Assembly: GCA_013398295.1 (NCBI GenBank)
Contig: VZSF01003227.1
Coordinates: 99,167-163,166, forward strand
Length of the DNA stretch: 64,000 nt
Direction of reading: 5' to 3'
From: Chionis minor
Taxonomy: Eukaryota; Chordata; Aves; Charadriiformes; Chionididae
The translations under genes and the position numbers were made by a program. Below, piece after piece: positions 14,047-25,250 of this stretch (positions are counted from its first letter, which is position 1; every line of letters starts with the position of its first letter). A model generated the notes under the pieces. It had not been told where the DNA came from, ran no database searches, and worked only from the letters and a program-made list of their open reading frames with translations.

Positions 14047-14088
14047 TATATACATATATATATGTGTGTGTGTATAAATATATATATG
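14047..14088. repeat. Compound TA/TG microsatellite
   Basis: Alternating TA dinucleotides flank a short (TG)n core (about 14,063-14,072). Such tracts mutate rapidly in length. The minus-strand open frame over it encodes only Ile/Tyr/His alternation and is not a gene. Confidence 0.85.
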
Positions 14089-16664
14089 AAAGCACGTGAA
14101 CAATTTCCATGATTACTACTTTCCTGCTTTATTTTTATATGACTGCAGAAGGCAGGAGCATAAATCCACACTGTGGGGATATGCACTATCTTGTTATTTA
14201 TTCGTGGAGAGCCATGAGTGCTTGACACTGTATGGACTGCGGCAGAGGAGATACATGTTCAGAAGCACTTCCTCATGGTACAGCTAGAAGTACTTCCTAG
14301 TGGTCTAACAGAGACGTCACTGCTGCAGTCGTTTCCTCATGTGGGGACAAGGCTATCTTAGATTTTGAAAAACTTGGGGACTGATTTATCCACTGAGGCA
14401 AATTAGCCATTGTCATTGTCACTAGTGGGCATTGCCTTGAGGTTCCCTGATGCTAAATGCTGGCCATTAGCATACAGTTTACATGCCCTTTTATATCGCT
14501 TACTTCAAAATCTCTGTTCCTAGATGTAAAAAAAACATTTTATCTGCATCATATTCCCTTATTTTGGAACAGGATTTATTCTTCCTTTCATTCCTTTTAA
14601 TATTTTTGTTTTATAATAAAAGAATACAGAGAGCCAAATGTAAGCATTACGGAACTACGAGCAATACGTAACCAACCCATTTTCACTTGTGGTGAAAGGT
14701 CTGATCCATCAGCTTATTCCCTTCTCTAACTTATTTTTCTAGACTTTGTGTCTCCCTTAGCCAATACGTCCTCACAGCTCTCAATATGCAGCCATAGAAG
14801 AAGAGGTAAAGACCATATTCCGTATCCATGGTTTCCTTCATTTAAGAGGTTAACCAGAGATGTTGCATGGTGATGGCATTTTTTGCCTACATGTGATGAT
14901 GGCTGAACTGCAGGATGGCTAAACAGTTAAATTTTTTGGTTTTTATGTTGTACATTTCATCCAGCTCTGTGACTCCTTTCTTTCACAGCCCCTTGCTTCA
15001 AAGAAAATGCCCTGTCAGCAACTTCCCAGTCCTCTGTCATGTTCTGCTCATGCCTCCCCATATTCAGCTGGTTCAATTCCAGCTCCACTACAGGCCTCCA
15101 AAAACACAAAATATTTTCTTTCTTCCAGAAAGCTCATTCTGATTTATATCCCAGATGAGCAACTCAAATAGCGTATGAACAGCGAAACACAGTTTGGGTT
15201 TTGAAGTTATACTGAGTTACAAGAACTGAAATTTCCTGAAGTTCAGGGACTGTCTACTGTGGGGTTTGAGCCAAAGGTATTCTCTGAACAAAACTACGAA
15301 AGCAAAAGTTTTTCCTGATTGAAAAAGGAATGGACGAATGTCAAGTATTTGAGTTGTAGAGATGTCTCATTTTACTCCAGATAGTTACATGGTCGTGTTA
15401 CATGGTCAGTGTAGCTGTAGGCTGCTGCCAAAAGGCAGTTTTGGCCTTAGCTACATGTATTTTTGCAATCTAACTTGTGTTTACACCAGTTATCTGGCCA
15501 GATTAATCTGACAGAGAGCTATGGTCTTCTCTATCCCTTGGTAAGGTTGGTTTTCAGACGGTTCAATGAGCTGGCCCTGGTGAGTGTGCATTCACACAAT
15601 AGCCAGCACAGGTACAACAGGGACATCAGGGATGCGCAGCCCATGGTGGAGATGAAGATGAGATTGGCAGCACCCTGGGCACTGGCAAAAAGCCTCCGTC
15701 TGGGCTCCCTTTTGGCCAGGACAGCGCTACAGTCATGGAAGTTGGGCCCATCCATTAATGTCTGTCTAAACAGGGTCACTGCAGGGTCTGTTGGAGGGAT
15801 CTAATTAGAGGTCTGTTTTTTCTTTAAAAGTCCTTGCCTAGTATTTCCCTTACTTTTCCAAACACTCTGAAGTAGACAATACATCACAATGAGGTCAAAG
15901 CAGAGGAAAGGGGAAAAAAAAAAATGAATCCCAGCAGCCCCAGAACAATGACAGTTTTCATTTATTATCTAGAAGTCATGTGAGTTTTAAAGTCACCAAT
16001 CATCATCAAGAGAAGAATGGACCTAGATGCTTGACAAGGAAGATGCTGTCTGCAGCAGCATAATATTCAATTTACTGCCAAGGCTACTGACTTCTGAAGC
16101 AATAGGAGAATAAGTGAAATAATTGATTTCTTACCTCAGAGGTAATACGGCATCAGAATTACACTAGCTGTGTTCAGTTGTCTTTTTTTTTTAAACAACT
16201 TCCCTGATTCTATTTTAGTCCTTGAAAACGCAGGAGTTCTTAAGGCTGTCTTGGAGCCATACCATGAAAAAAAATCTTTCTTAGTGTATCAAGGGTGCAA
16301 ATTAAAACCTAAAATACATGCCCACCAAAAAGCAGGTTATGTTGTCTGCCTGAGATTGCAAACAGCCTGCAACAAAATCTAAACTGCGCCTCTGGCTTTA
16401 ATTACATTCTGTCCCCAAACCAGCCTGTTTTGGGTGGGGGTCCTTGCAGAATGAGCTGAGGGCATCGGATTTCCTTAACATGACCCTGCCCCATTCCTAT
16501 GCCTATATATCGTCTATTTAGGGAAACATTCCACTGTCCTTGCTCATGCTGAGCAGTGCCGTAGATATAAATCATTCTGCTGTGGAAGCAGGCACAATTC
16601 AATGTGACTAACGGACCCTTCTGTGCTGATGAACATTAATGGATGTGGCATCATACATGCTCAT
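14089..16664. other. Unique non-coding DNA
   Basis: Open frames of up to 113 codons (plus strand 15,463-15,804, with an overlapping 82-codon minus frame) are present, but neither shows a recognisable family. No repeat was recognised. Confidence 0.5.
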
Positions 16665-16730
16665 AGACTTGAAATCAGTGGAACTGCTCCTGGAGTAAAG
16701 TGCTGCTCACTGTGAGTAAATGCAGCAACA
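16665..16730 (+). repeat. Ancient sauropsid repeat fragment
   Basis: The stretch with GAACTGCTCCTGGAGTAAAG and CTGTGAGTAAATGCAGC resembles part of a short interspersed repeat that I remember as widespread in birds and other reptiles. It is the same general class as the fragments at 6.97 and 33.8 kb. The family name is unassigned. Confidence 0.4.
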
Positions 16731-19120
16731 CATCACCTATGGATAAGTAAACTATTTGGGATAGGAATCTGCCGAATTATAGCTAAGCACTTTATTGGGC
16801 TGTATGGTTTAACTAAGTCTTAACTTATATGTTTATGTCAATAATCACACATCACACTTGGAAGGGACTGTAAGAATAGTAAGCCAACAAAATATGTAGG
16901 TGCAGTAGTAAAATCTTACAATGTGGGGCTGTTTTTCTTGAAGTAATTGTCCAACATGGTCAATAAGGAGTAGATTTTAATGCTCAGCAAGTGGTTAAAT
17001 TCGACAAACTTAAATATTTTCCAAAACAATTTATATTTATTAATGGCTACGACAAAATCCATTTACCCATAATCAAGTGAAACTTGAAGGTGCTGGCTTT
17101 CTTAAGTGCCGATAGTCAACAATATTAAAGCAAATAGTGGAGGACATTCCAAGATAGTATTAACACAATTGATTTATTGATGATTGCACAATGGGAGGTT
17201 ATCTTTTGTTAATTGACTCTGTAAATAAGCTCATAGGCGTATCAAGCGAAGAAAAAAAAAATCTATTGCTACTAGAAAGTCTACAGGGTGAGGTAGCTAT
17301 GCCACTCCATAAAGTGTCTGCTCTATCCTTGTGGCTGGATAGTGGCTGAGAGGCATTTCTAACAACGAATCTCAGCAGCTGCTCATGCGTACATGGTAAA
17401 GTGACACTCAAAACGTTGTTACCTTGGACTAACCAGTATGCAAAATAATTCACCTTGGATTTCATAGAAAAGGACAAGGATGAAAAAAGGAAGGACCATC
17501 CTGGAGCTCACAGACACATTTACAAATCCGGTGGTGTCCACACAGCAGCCAGATCTGATCTTGCTTGTACTATTTGATCATTCCTGGCGATAACTGGAAA
17601 GTCTGTTTCTTCACTTTGACCCAGGACCCACCTCAATTACCTCAGACCTAAGGCCAAAGCATTGCTGCTTCATCCAAGCTATGCTACTAGATACCTCCCC
17701 ATTAAATGTTTTACAGATGCTTAGATCTTATTATTGCTTCCCTTTGGATCTCCTTATCTCCAACATTTTCTTTTTTGGTTTAAGCAGGGCATTGCCCAAG
17801 TTGGGGAACACTTTTACCATGTTCTTTTTCTTGTTATTGCTTGCTTCGGTGCATTTATGGTGAATAGCAGGGACACTGTTTATCAGGTGGCTATGGACTG
17901 TCTTGTTCACTAATTTCTAGACTTCTTGCCTGAACAGCATAGTGGAGACAGTTTGGTAGCCTACTTTTCCGTGCTTTGGTTTCCATTTTCCTCCCAACAC
18001 TGTTTCTTTCTCTCTTTTTGATCCCTCTCTGTTCTTGTTCTCTCTGGTAATCTCATTCTCATTCCACTCTGACCCTGTCTTGACATCAAGGAAGAGTCAT
18101 GATCAGTCTGAATATCCTACTTTACTTGGTTTAAGATCCAAGAGGGAAAGTCCTTTGCTCCTCAGCTAACAGCCCTGATCTGTGAGCAAACAGAATATCT
18201 ACTTTTGGCTGACAACAGCAGATAGACGGGTGGAACAGGAGCGCGGTGGCCAAGAGCTACTGTGCAAGGAGAACTCAGTAGAGCATTTTTATTCCTGACC
18301 TGTAAAATGTCATGAGCTTTCAAAGAAATTGGCTTCTTCTAGTCTGTGACCCTTATGAATCACCTGCACTGAGTCATGCTTCTTTCTGTGTCACATCAAC
18401 AACCTCCATATACAAAACCCAAACAACCTGAGCCACTTCTTCAGGAGAGCACCCAGGCGGGGGAGAAGGGGGGAACAAGGGCTCCGCTGTTTCTTAATCT
18501 CAGTAACAATTAAGACATCAGACTAATAGAATCGTTAAATGCTTTGAGGGATGCAGGTGGAATGCCCTCTGTTTGCATTACTATAAAGACTATCAGTACC
18601 CTATCAGCATTAAAGGGCACAAGGGAACATAAAGTATCAGGGCTGCAAACAAGACCAAGCATGAAGTCTTGAACTAGAAAAAAGAGATTAAAAAAATACC
18701 ACATGTAATTGTACATCTGGCTTCGGAAACTTCTGCTAGACGTCACTGAAGCCAAAAGTTTACCTCTGAGAGGACAGGGAATTCCCTTCCCTCATGGGAT
18801 GTAGTTTCCTTTTTTATCTCCTTCCCCTTGTTCCTCAACACAAACATGCCTTCAGTGGTTCACTTAATGACTGTAATGCCCTTGGTTAATAGGATTTCAC
18901 TGCAATTCCTATCCTTTATATTGGCATTGGAGCTCGGTGTGCATTTAGTATTAGCTGGGTATTTTAAAGTGCTGTCTATGTGGAAACAGCATGACAGCCC
19001 ATTCTCCCAATATTCTGAGTAGTAATCCTTGGAATTACCCTGGATCAGGCAGAGGTGAAGATCTCGTCTAGAAGACTCAGATTTCTCTGCTGGGATCACA
19101 GCTCATGCAGAGATTAAAAG
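16731..19120. other. Unique non-coding DNA
   Basis: Mostly AT-rich sequence with pyrimidine-rich parts around 17,700-18,110. The longest frame is 92 codons (minus strand 17,199-17,477), with no motif. A G-rich stretch at 18,456-18,480 has only three clear G runs and does not meet the quadruplex rule. Confidence 0.5.
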
Positions 19121-19195
19121 CCATATCCACAAAGATATTTAGGCACTTCAATAGGACTGAGGTGCCTGAATACCTTTTGTGGAACTGGCCCTAAC
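19121..19195. repeat. Palindromic interspersed repeat, MITE-like
   Basis: The arm CCACAAAGATATTTAGGCAC (19127-19146) faces a nearly complementary arm (19162-19182, GTGCCTGAATACC then TTTTGTGG) across a 15-nt loop. Terms such as 'TTAGGCACCTAAATACCTTTGTGG' variants are familiar to me as a repeated motif in bird and reptile DNA. The hairpin shape fits a fold-back or MITE-like non-autonomous DNA element, but the family is not certain. Confidence 0.5.
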
Positions 19196-21445
19196 TGCAT
19201 TTAACACACCTGCCAGCCAGCGAGAAGTCGGAGCACCAAAACTGATGGGAAAGGCCCACTGACTCCCTTTAAAACAGTTGCTGAATTTTTGTGGGGACTC
19301 TGTAAAAATCTTTTTCTGGGAGAATCCCTGGCTAAAGGGAATGCTTTCTGTATCCTTTAGTTGGGGAGGGTGGTGAACGTAACTTTTTTTTTTTTTTCCT
19401 TTTTACAGTTCAGGAGAAGATGAGTTTCATATTTTTATTTTCAATCATCTGATCTGTCGTGACCCCTCCTGTGCACTTTGCAACACCAAAGTACTTTTCC
19501 ATTCTTCATTCCATTGCTTTGGGATCTATAAAAAGAGTGACAGTGTTGAGGGATTTCTGAACAGACTGTTTCATTCCTGTCACTGTCCCGGGAGCATTAG
19601 ACTTGCGGAAGTTTAGAGTTAGGCTCATACTTCCCTCTATCCAAATGCCTGGATCAGAGAGAACCGTCTTTGTTTAGGAGGCCTTAATATTCCTGAGGCA
19701 GTACTTGGGATGGTGTGTTTTCACGTTGCCTCTCTCTGTCATATTTGGTACACTTTTCCTCATATGAATTCAGTAATCCAAGCCATTCTCTGGAAGCATC
19801 AGTGAATCCCATTTACGTCTTTGCCACCTTTTCTAAGAATGTGCTCATTTCATTGATCCCATGTTTCAACGCAGCAGTTGTCCCTGCCATTATCCTTGAC
19901 CTAATCATAGCATTTAGGGATCCGCGTGTCTCATGGTCACAGATGAGCACATGGACAGAAACTGCCTTACAGACCTACCCATATAGCTTGCTTTAGATCC
20001 ATGAGAATGGCGTGCGAAATTCCTGTTAGGTCCAGTTTCTTCTGAGCTGCGAGGGCCAAGATAGTTGTACTTCATAATCTGCTGGAATGCTTCTCCGCTG
20101 GCTTGGCATAGCCAGTCCCACAGAGGGAAGAGGGGGGGAGAGGATGTGCTCCAGCCCTAAGATCAGATGTCGGGCACAGGTGCTGGCAGCGGAGCAGCGC
20201 TGCAGCCCCCAGTATGAAATCGCAAGCTGGCCTTGTTGTACGGACCTTCTGAAAACAGCCCAAGATTGTGTATCATGAGTTAACGACGGCGATAGAAAAC
20301 GGAAAACCTGATTGCATCTGTTAGTTAAAAATTGCTGTGAGAGTCTGGGAGGCTGCTCGCTCAGTGTTTCAGCTAAATCTCAAATAGGGTGCCTGCACGT
20401 TACCTTCCTAATTAGACTCCCTCTTAGTTTTTATTGCTGAGGTTGATTTTTACTTCCCCTTTCTCTCGCAAGCTGACATGGATTAGTGCTATCAATGGAG
20501 ACACCTATTCACCATGTAAACTTTGGATCTGGAGTCATATCTTGCTCTCTTCCTCAAACGTAAGGTCCTTTGACATGGAGCTGCCACTTTCCGTCCCAGC
20601 GGCCCCATGTCTGGGGAAGAGGAGAGACCTCCTCTCACAGTGGTCAAAGTTTTAGTTGACTGGAGACATGTGTGTTGAGGCAGGATTGTAATTTTTGTCA
20701 ATTTTTTTTTTTTTTTCTCAAATGGGCCAAGAGCATCTGTAAATACTAGTACCACACATCTGATTTTGCACTTTGCAAGTGAAGAAGCAGCTTTGTAGGC
20801 AGATACGGAGTCTGTAGGGTCTTTTACACCATTTTGATAGTGTGTATGTGTTTTTTCTCAGGGTCTAGCTGCTCATAGACGTTTTGCTGTGCGTTACTTT
20901 CTCGTCTTGTATCACAAGTGAAGTATCTGGTCCTGTTCCAGTGCAAATAAATGTTAGACATCTCCTTGGCTTCCAAAGGGCAATGTCAAACCTAAATGAG
21001 GAAGAGGTAGAACGGTGCTGGGATGAGACACTCCTAAAAGCCTCTTAAGTGATCCAGGAAGGAGCATTCATAAGTGCTCCTCTTCCCTCTAAGACGCTAA
21101 TGAGTCACTCCTTAATCACAAACTGTCTATGCAGAGCACTGCCCTCCTGACACAAGAGCAAGCTTCATCTCTGCAGACCTTTAAAATAAGTCCTCTAGGC
21201 TTTCGTTCTTTTACAGGAGATAGCTGACCCCAGTGACCTTGCTCCTCTCCAAATCATCAGTTCATCCTATAGATGCGAAGGGATACAGTATTCCGTTCAC
21301 TCCCCATCTTAAACCCTGGTCTTGGCCTTAGCGCGGGCTGCCCAGGAGATCGCAGTCTGTCCTGTCCCTCTTCCAGCACTGGCAAAGTTCCTGTAATGGG
21401 TGGAGCGATCCTTTTACGTAGTTTGCACATCAGGGTTTTTTGGTG
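19196..21445. other. Unique non-coding DNA
   Basis: No gene was recognised. A TATA-like TATAAAAAG at 19,527-19,535 is followed by a GTGACAG/CTGTCAC inverted pair but by no convincing donor site. T runs lie at about 19,386-19,398 and 20,702-20,716. Frames do not exceed 93 codons. Confidence 0.5.
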
Positions 21446-21515
21446 TGTGAAGCGCTTTGGGTCATTTTGAGCTAAAGGGTACTCGATAAATGGAAGCCCT
21501 TATTACGAAATCAAT
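21446..21515 (+). mobile_element. L2/MIR-type 3' tail relic
   Basis: The sequence GTGTGAAGCGCTTTGGGTC followed by a GGTACTCGATAAATGG block and a TTATTA end matches the layout of the 3' tail shared by L2 LINEs and MIR-type SINEs (an AAGCGCTTTG core, then CGATAAATG-like sequence). This ancient family predates amniote diversification. The copy is short and decayed. Confidence 0.5.
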
Positions 21516-22600
21516 AAATAACAGAGTTACCTCCTTGCTGCTAGACATGCCGATTTTCACCTCGGTTGCCATACGCACAACGTGGCGTTATTTTTTCTAT
21601 TTCCTTTATGCCCTTGATGGCTGAACGCGCCATCGAAAATGATTGTCGTAGAAATTTTTATGTCGGCCAAACGTTTTCAGCACAGGAGGGGCCTTGCAGA
21701 GTTGAAGAGGGAAACTTGCCTCCCTAATAACTCGTAGCTGTTGTGGCTACTATGTAATTCTCTTTATCCAATCAATCAGACATGAAATAAAATACACTGA
21801 CCTGATGCTTGGCTAGCATGTAAATTCCGAGTCACATGAGGCCTGGGGAGTTACAGGGCAGAAGAAGGAGTTTTCATTCCCCGTTTGTAAGATGATATCT
21901 GCTGGGCTCATTAAGCGAAAATATTTTGGGGCCTGTGTCTTACAAGGTAAACTTGCTCTATTGTGCAGAAGAACATTCACTGAAATAGCTAACATGGATC
22001 ATCTGATGACATTAGCTTTGTAAGTAATTTCCATGATGTCAAGGGTACACTGGAGATTAAAGGGGGATTAAGGCCTACTTGCACAGTCAAAGCATCACAG
22101 TAAATTGACTTGACTTGGCAGGCTGCACCTAAAGTTGGCAAGTTTTCACTAACTAATCATATAAAATCCAGGTTTGTGGTGTTAGTTAGACTACACTTTC
22201 ACAGAGGCCAGGAAACGTTAAGCTTTCAAGGTGGGAGGTTTTAGGAGCTAAAGGAGGAAAAGGGAGGGGAGACTGTCAAGGAGACTTTTGCAATGTCAAG
22301 GTGCCAAGAGGTGCTAAGTAAAATAACGACCCAGTTTTACCGGAGAAGGCTCTGCCTTTCGGGAGCGAGCTGGTTGGATTTCTACCCAAAGGGCTTTTCC
22401 TCCAGCAAAGTTTATTTTTTCCCTCCCTCTCGCTGTCACAAAATGCAATCTCCTCTTAAAGGATCAGACCCCGCACAGGAACTTCACTGAATAAAGATGA
22501 GTTTATATTTTAAAAAGGAAACAGCTGGATTGCAAGAGCAAGGGAGGTAGGCAGCTCTTGTTTCATTAGCTAAGGGAAACTCAGGGCCCCAGAGGAGAAC
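21516..22600. other. Unique non-coding DNA
   Basis: No feature was recognised. It includes a few short frames only (up to 65 codons). Confidence 0.5.
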
Positions 22601-22770
22601 AACTGGGAGAGCAGCCATGACAGAGAAAAAAAAAAAAAAAGGAAACAGAAGATCATAAAGAACTAATAATGAAAAATGGAAAGTGAGAATGAGCCAAGAA
22701 AAACAGGCAATAAATAGATTTAAAAAAAAGAAAGAAGCTGGGGAGGGGGAACAGAAATGTAAAGCGACCA
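22601..22770 (+). repeat. Purine-rich (GA/A) low-complexity tract
   Basis: The plus strand is dominated by A and G, including an A run at about 22,625-22,640. On the minus strand this produces a 177-codon open frame (22,484-23,017) rich in Phe, Leu and Ser. That frame is a product of pyrimidine composition and not a membrane protein gene. Confidence 0.7.
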
Positions 22771-23468
22771 AGTAGGAAAAGAGCAGGGCAGAGAGTATGG
22801 ATTTTCTGGAAATAAAATAACTAATTCTGAAATTGCAAAGGAACTTGATGAAAAACTGGAAGCGTCTCATGGCTGATCTCTCGGTCTCCAAACTGGTGGC
22901 CACTTCAATATGAAAACAAAGGAGGAGCACCATGTATAATTGCCTGGCAATTTGTTTGCTGCTTCGGCTGGAAAAAAACAGAGTCAGTTTGGCTGGGCAA
23001 GAGAGTCCAGACTCCATCCATGCTGATGAATTAGGGTCCTCTAAGAGCAGCTTATAAAAAAAAGTATCTTGTGATTGTTTAGAAGGATCCAGTCAACTGT
23101 TTATCTGTGCAGTAATCACTGGATGATGAGTTGGAGGTAACCTGGGTGTGCGACTGTGCATAGCAGGAGTCTCTGAATGGTTTCAGATGAAGAAAGAGTA
23201 GAGATTGAAGGAAGAGGGGGCTAGGAAGAAAAACAGATACTAGTCTGTCCTTCGTCTGGAAATCTGTTCATTGTGATAAAATATATAAACATGGCCAAGA
23301 CTTCATAGTCCAAGAGAGAACAGAATTTTTTTCAGCTGCCCTTCAATTAGATCCACAATAATCCTGCAGCTTTATATGGTTTACAGACGACACTTTGCCC
23401 AGCAGAAACGGTGCTATTCTTTAAATTGTGCTGTGCTCATTAGGTTTTAATAGGAGCAGTTGTTTAAA
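22771..23468. other. Unique non-coding DNA
   Basis: No exon or repeat was recognised between the purine tract and the G-quadruplex motif. Confidence 0.5.
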
Positions 23469-23491
23469 GGGTGGGTGGGGGCGGGAGGGGG
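23469..23491 (+). other. Strong G-quadruplex motif with 1-nt loops
   Basis: The G runs are 3, 3, 5, 3 and 5 bases long, each separated by a single base (T, T, C, A). Five runs with one-base loops give one of the most stable quadruplex patterns possible. It lies about 105 bp upstream of a splice-acceptor-like site. Confidence 0.85.
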
Positions 23492-23597
23492 AATGCACTT
23501 GGTGATGCATAGTGGAATGTACATTAATCTTGTTAATGACAACACAGTTAATGGCTGGCAAAACATTACTTTTGAATTAACCTTTCTCTTTTGCAGG

Positions 23598-23775
23598 CTA
23601 TACTTGAGAAACAGAGCCAGGACACCGAAGATACAAGGAAAGTGCATGAAGACAGGGATACAGGATTTCCTATGATTTTATGTTGTTCTTAATTAGGAAG
23701 CATATTGGCAGCAAATGCTAACATGTGTTGGGATGTTTAGCTGTAGCCAAATAAATGTTTTCTATTACAACTCCG
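23598..23775 (+). other. Candidate terminal exon of a non-coding transcript
   Basis: A pyrimidine tract ending TTTCTCTTTTGCAG at 23,584-23,597 is a good splice acceptor. About 150 bp downstream is AATAAA (23,750-23,755), followed by a T-rich stretch. No open frame of note spans it. The signal set fits a 3' terminal exon of a spliced, polyadenylated non-coding RNA or untranslated region. Each signal is common by chance, so confidence is low. Confidence 0.2.
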
Positions 23776-25210
23776 AATTCTTTGCCTAGCCAGAGCCCAT
23801 GCTGTTCTGTTCATGTCTTACAAAATCCCTTTATAAGTCATTTTGGGGGCCAATTTTCTGTTGGCTTATACAGCAGAGTTACTTTGAACATATGCACTCA
23901 GACTCCAGAAGGGTCGTTGTCCTCATTTTTTTTTTTTTAATTCTAATTTTTTTTTTGAGTGATAAATGGGGAAGCCCTTCTTATGAAATGCTTCTGTAAC
24001 GCAACTAAACAATAGCCGATACTGAGCATACTCGTTTAAAGCAAAAAAATAAGGAATGGATATAACTGGTTTTCTCCAGTCACATGTTCACACATAGGCT
24101 GAATGAATAATCCATAATAAATCATTTATCTGACATTTAATCTCTTTCTCCTGTTTATGAATGGTCTGCAAATACTCTGCTGGGTGTTTTATTTTTTTTT
24201 GGTCCTGTTTGTCATTTCAAATTAATAGTTAAATAATTTTTATCTGACTTGTAGGATATTTGACAACAGTTTGCTGTGACTATTCGCAATTTCTAACTCC
24301 TGTAACTTCAATGATGTGAACACGTAACTAGGGTCTGACTAGAGTAGTGCAAGTCTTTTCTTGCACAAATGGAAATTTAGGGTTTTTCGTTTGCAAATAA
24401 CCTGCTACATTTACTTTAATTACTATGTGAAGTTTTTCTTGATGATTTAGGAAATCCGACTGATAGCTCCCACCTCTGTGTTTGAGTCTTGCATGGTCAA
24501 CTTATTCTAGTAGGGGCTGAAGCTTTCTGAAACCCATTATCAGACAGTATGGTCCCCACGTATCATCATAAGGTATGGCTTCTGCCTGCACAAACCAAGT
24601 AGAACAATTGTCACAGAGGGCATATTTAAATGAGAAGGGAATTTAACATAATCTTCTGAGTTGCTGCGATAGCCTTCTCTAAGCCCGCTGCTTGCACTGG
24701 TGGAGCCTGACAGGGTGTTACTGTGCGCTCATGTAAGCAGGGGCCTGATTCCCTCCAGCAAGGGGTGGAATATCAGCAGTCCATAGGTGCAGAAACACTG
24801 TCTTGATTGCTCTTGAAGAACCAGAGAGTTGGAGTAGAACACGCTGAGTTTGGCTTACATCCGTTTCATAATATCTTTGCATCCTTCCGTTCCAAACTGC
24901 TAAGTTACAAAGGTGGGGAAGATAAGACATACGTCTTCTTGTGAAGAGCCCCAGTGTGTCACTATTGAGGCACTCATCCTAATAAAGCCTTCGACGCTAA
25001 GGGGAAAGAGGAAGGTGGAAGAGAATAACCTTGTGATAAAGACCCTGTCTGGATTCAGGACATCCTTCATCCTTTCTGAAATAACAGAAACGCTCCAGAA
25101 AGCTGGAGTGACTCAGCATATAAAAGCAGAGCTGCAGACACAGCTAGTGGGAATAACTACTGGAGGACATAGATAACTTCAGTGGTTAAAGGTATTTCTG
25201 GCTCAGAATT
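23776..25210. other. Unique non-coding DNA
   Basis: AT-rich. T runs occur near 23,928-23,938 and 23,947-23,956. No gene was recognised, and frames do not exceed 87 codons. Confidence 0.5.
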
Positions 25211-25250
25211 ATAAAGTAATTATATATTACTTTATTATATATAAAGTAAT
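25211..25250. repeat. Three-armed AT palindrome
   Basis: The 10-mer ATAAAGTAAT (25,211-25,220), its reverse complement ATTACTTTAT (25,226-25,235) and ATAAAGTAAT again (25,241-25,250) are separated by two identical TATAT spacers. The middle arm can pair with either outer arm, so two alternative hairpins or a cruciform are possible. Confidence 0.9.

Noticed and set aside
18456..18480. G-rich stretch as a G-quadruplex
   Set aside because: Only three separate runs of three or more G are present within the allowed loop lengths.
22484..23017. 177-codon minus-strand frame resembling a multi-pass membrane protein
   Set aside because: Its Phe/Leu/Ser-rich content comes from the pyrimidine complement of a GA-rich tract. 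No family features are seen.
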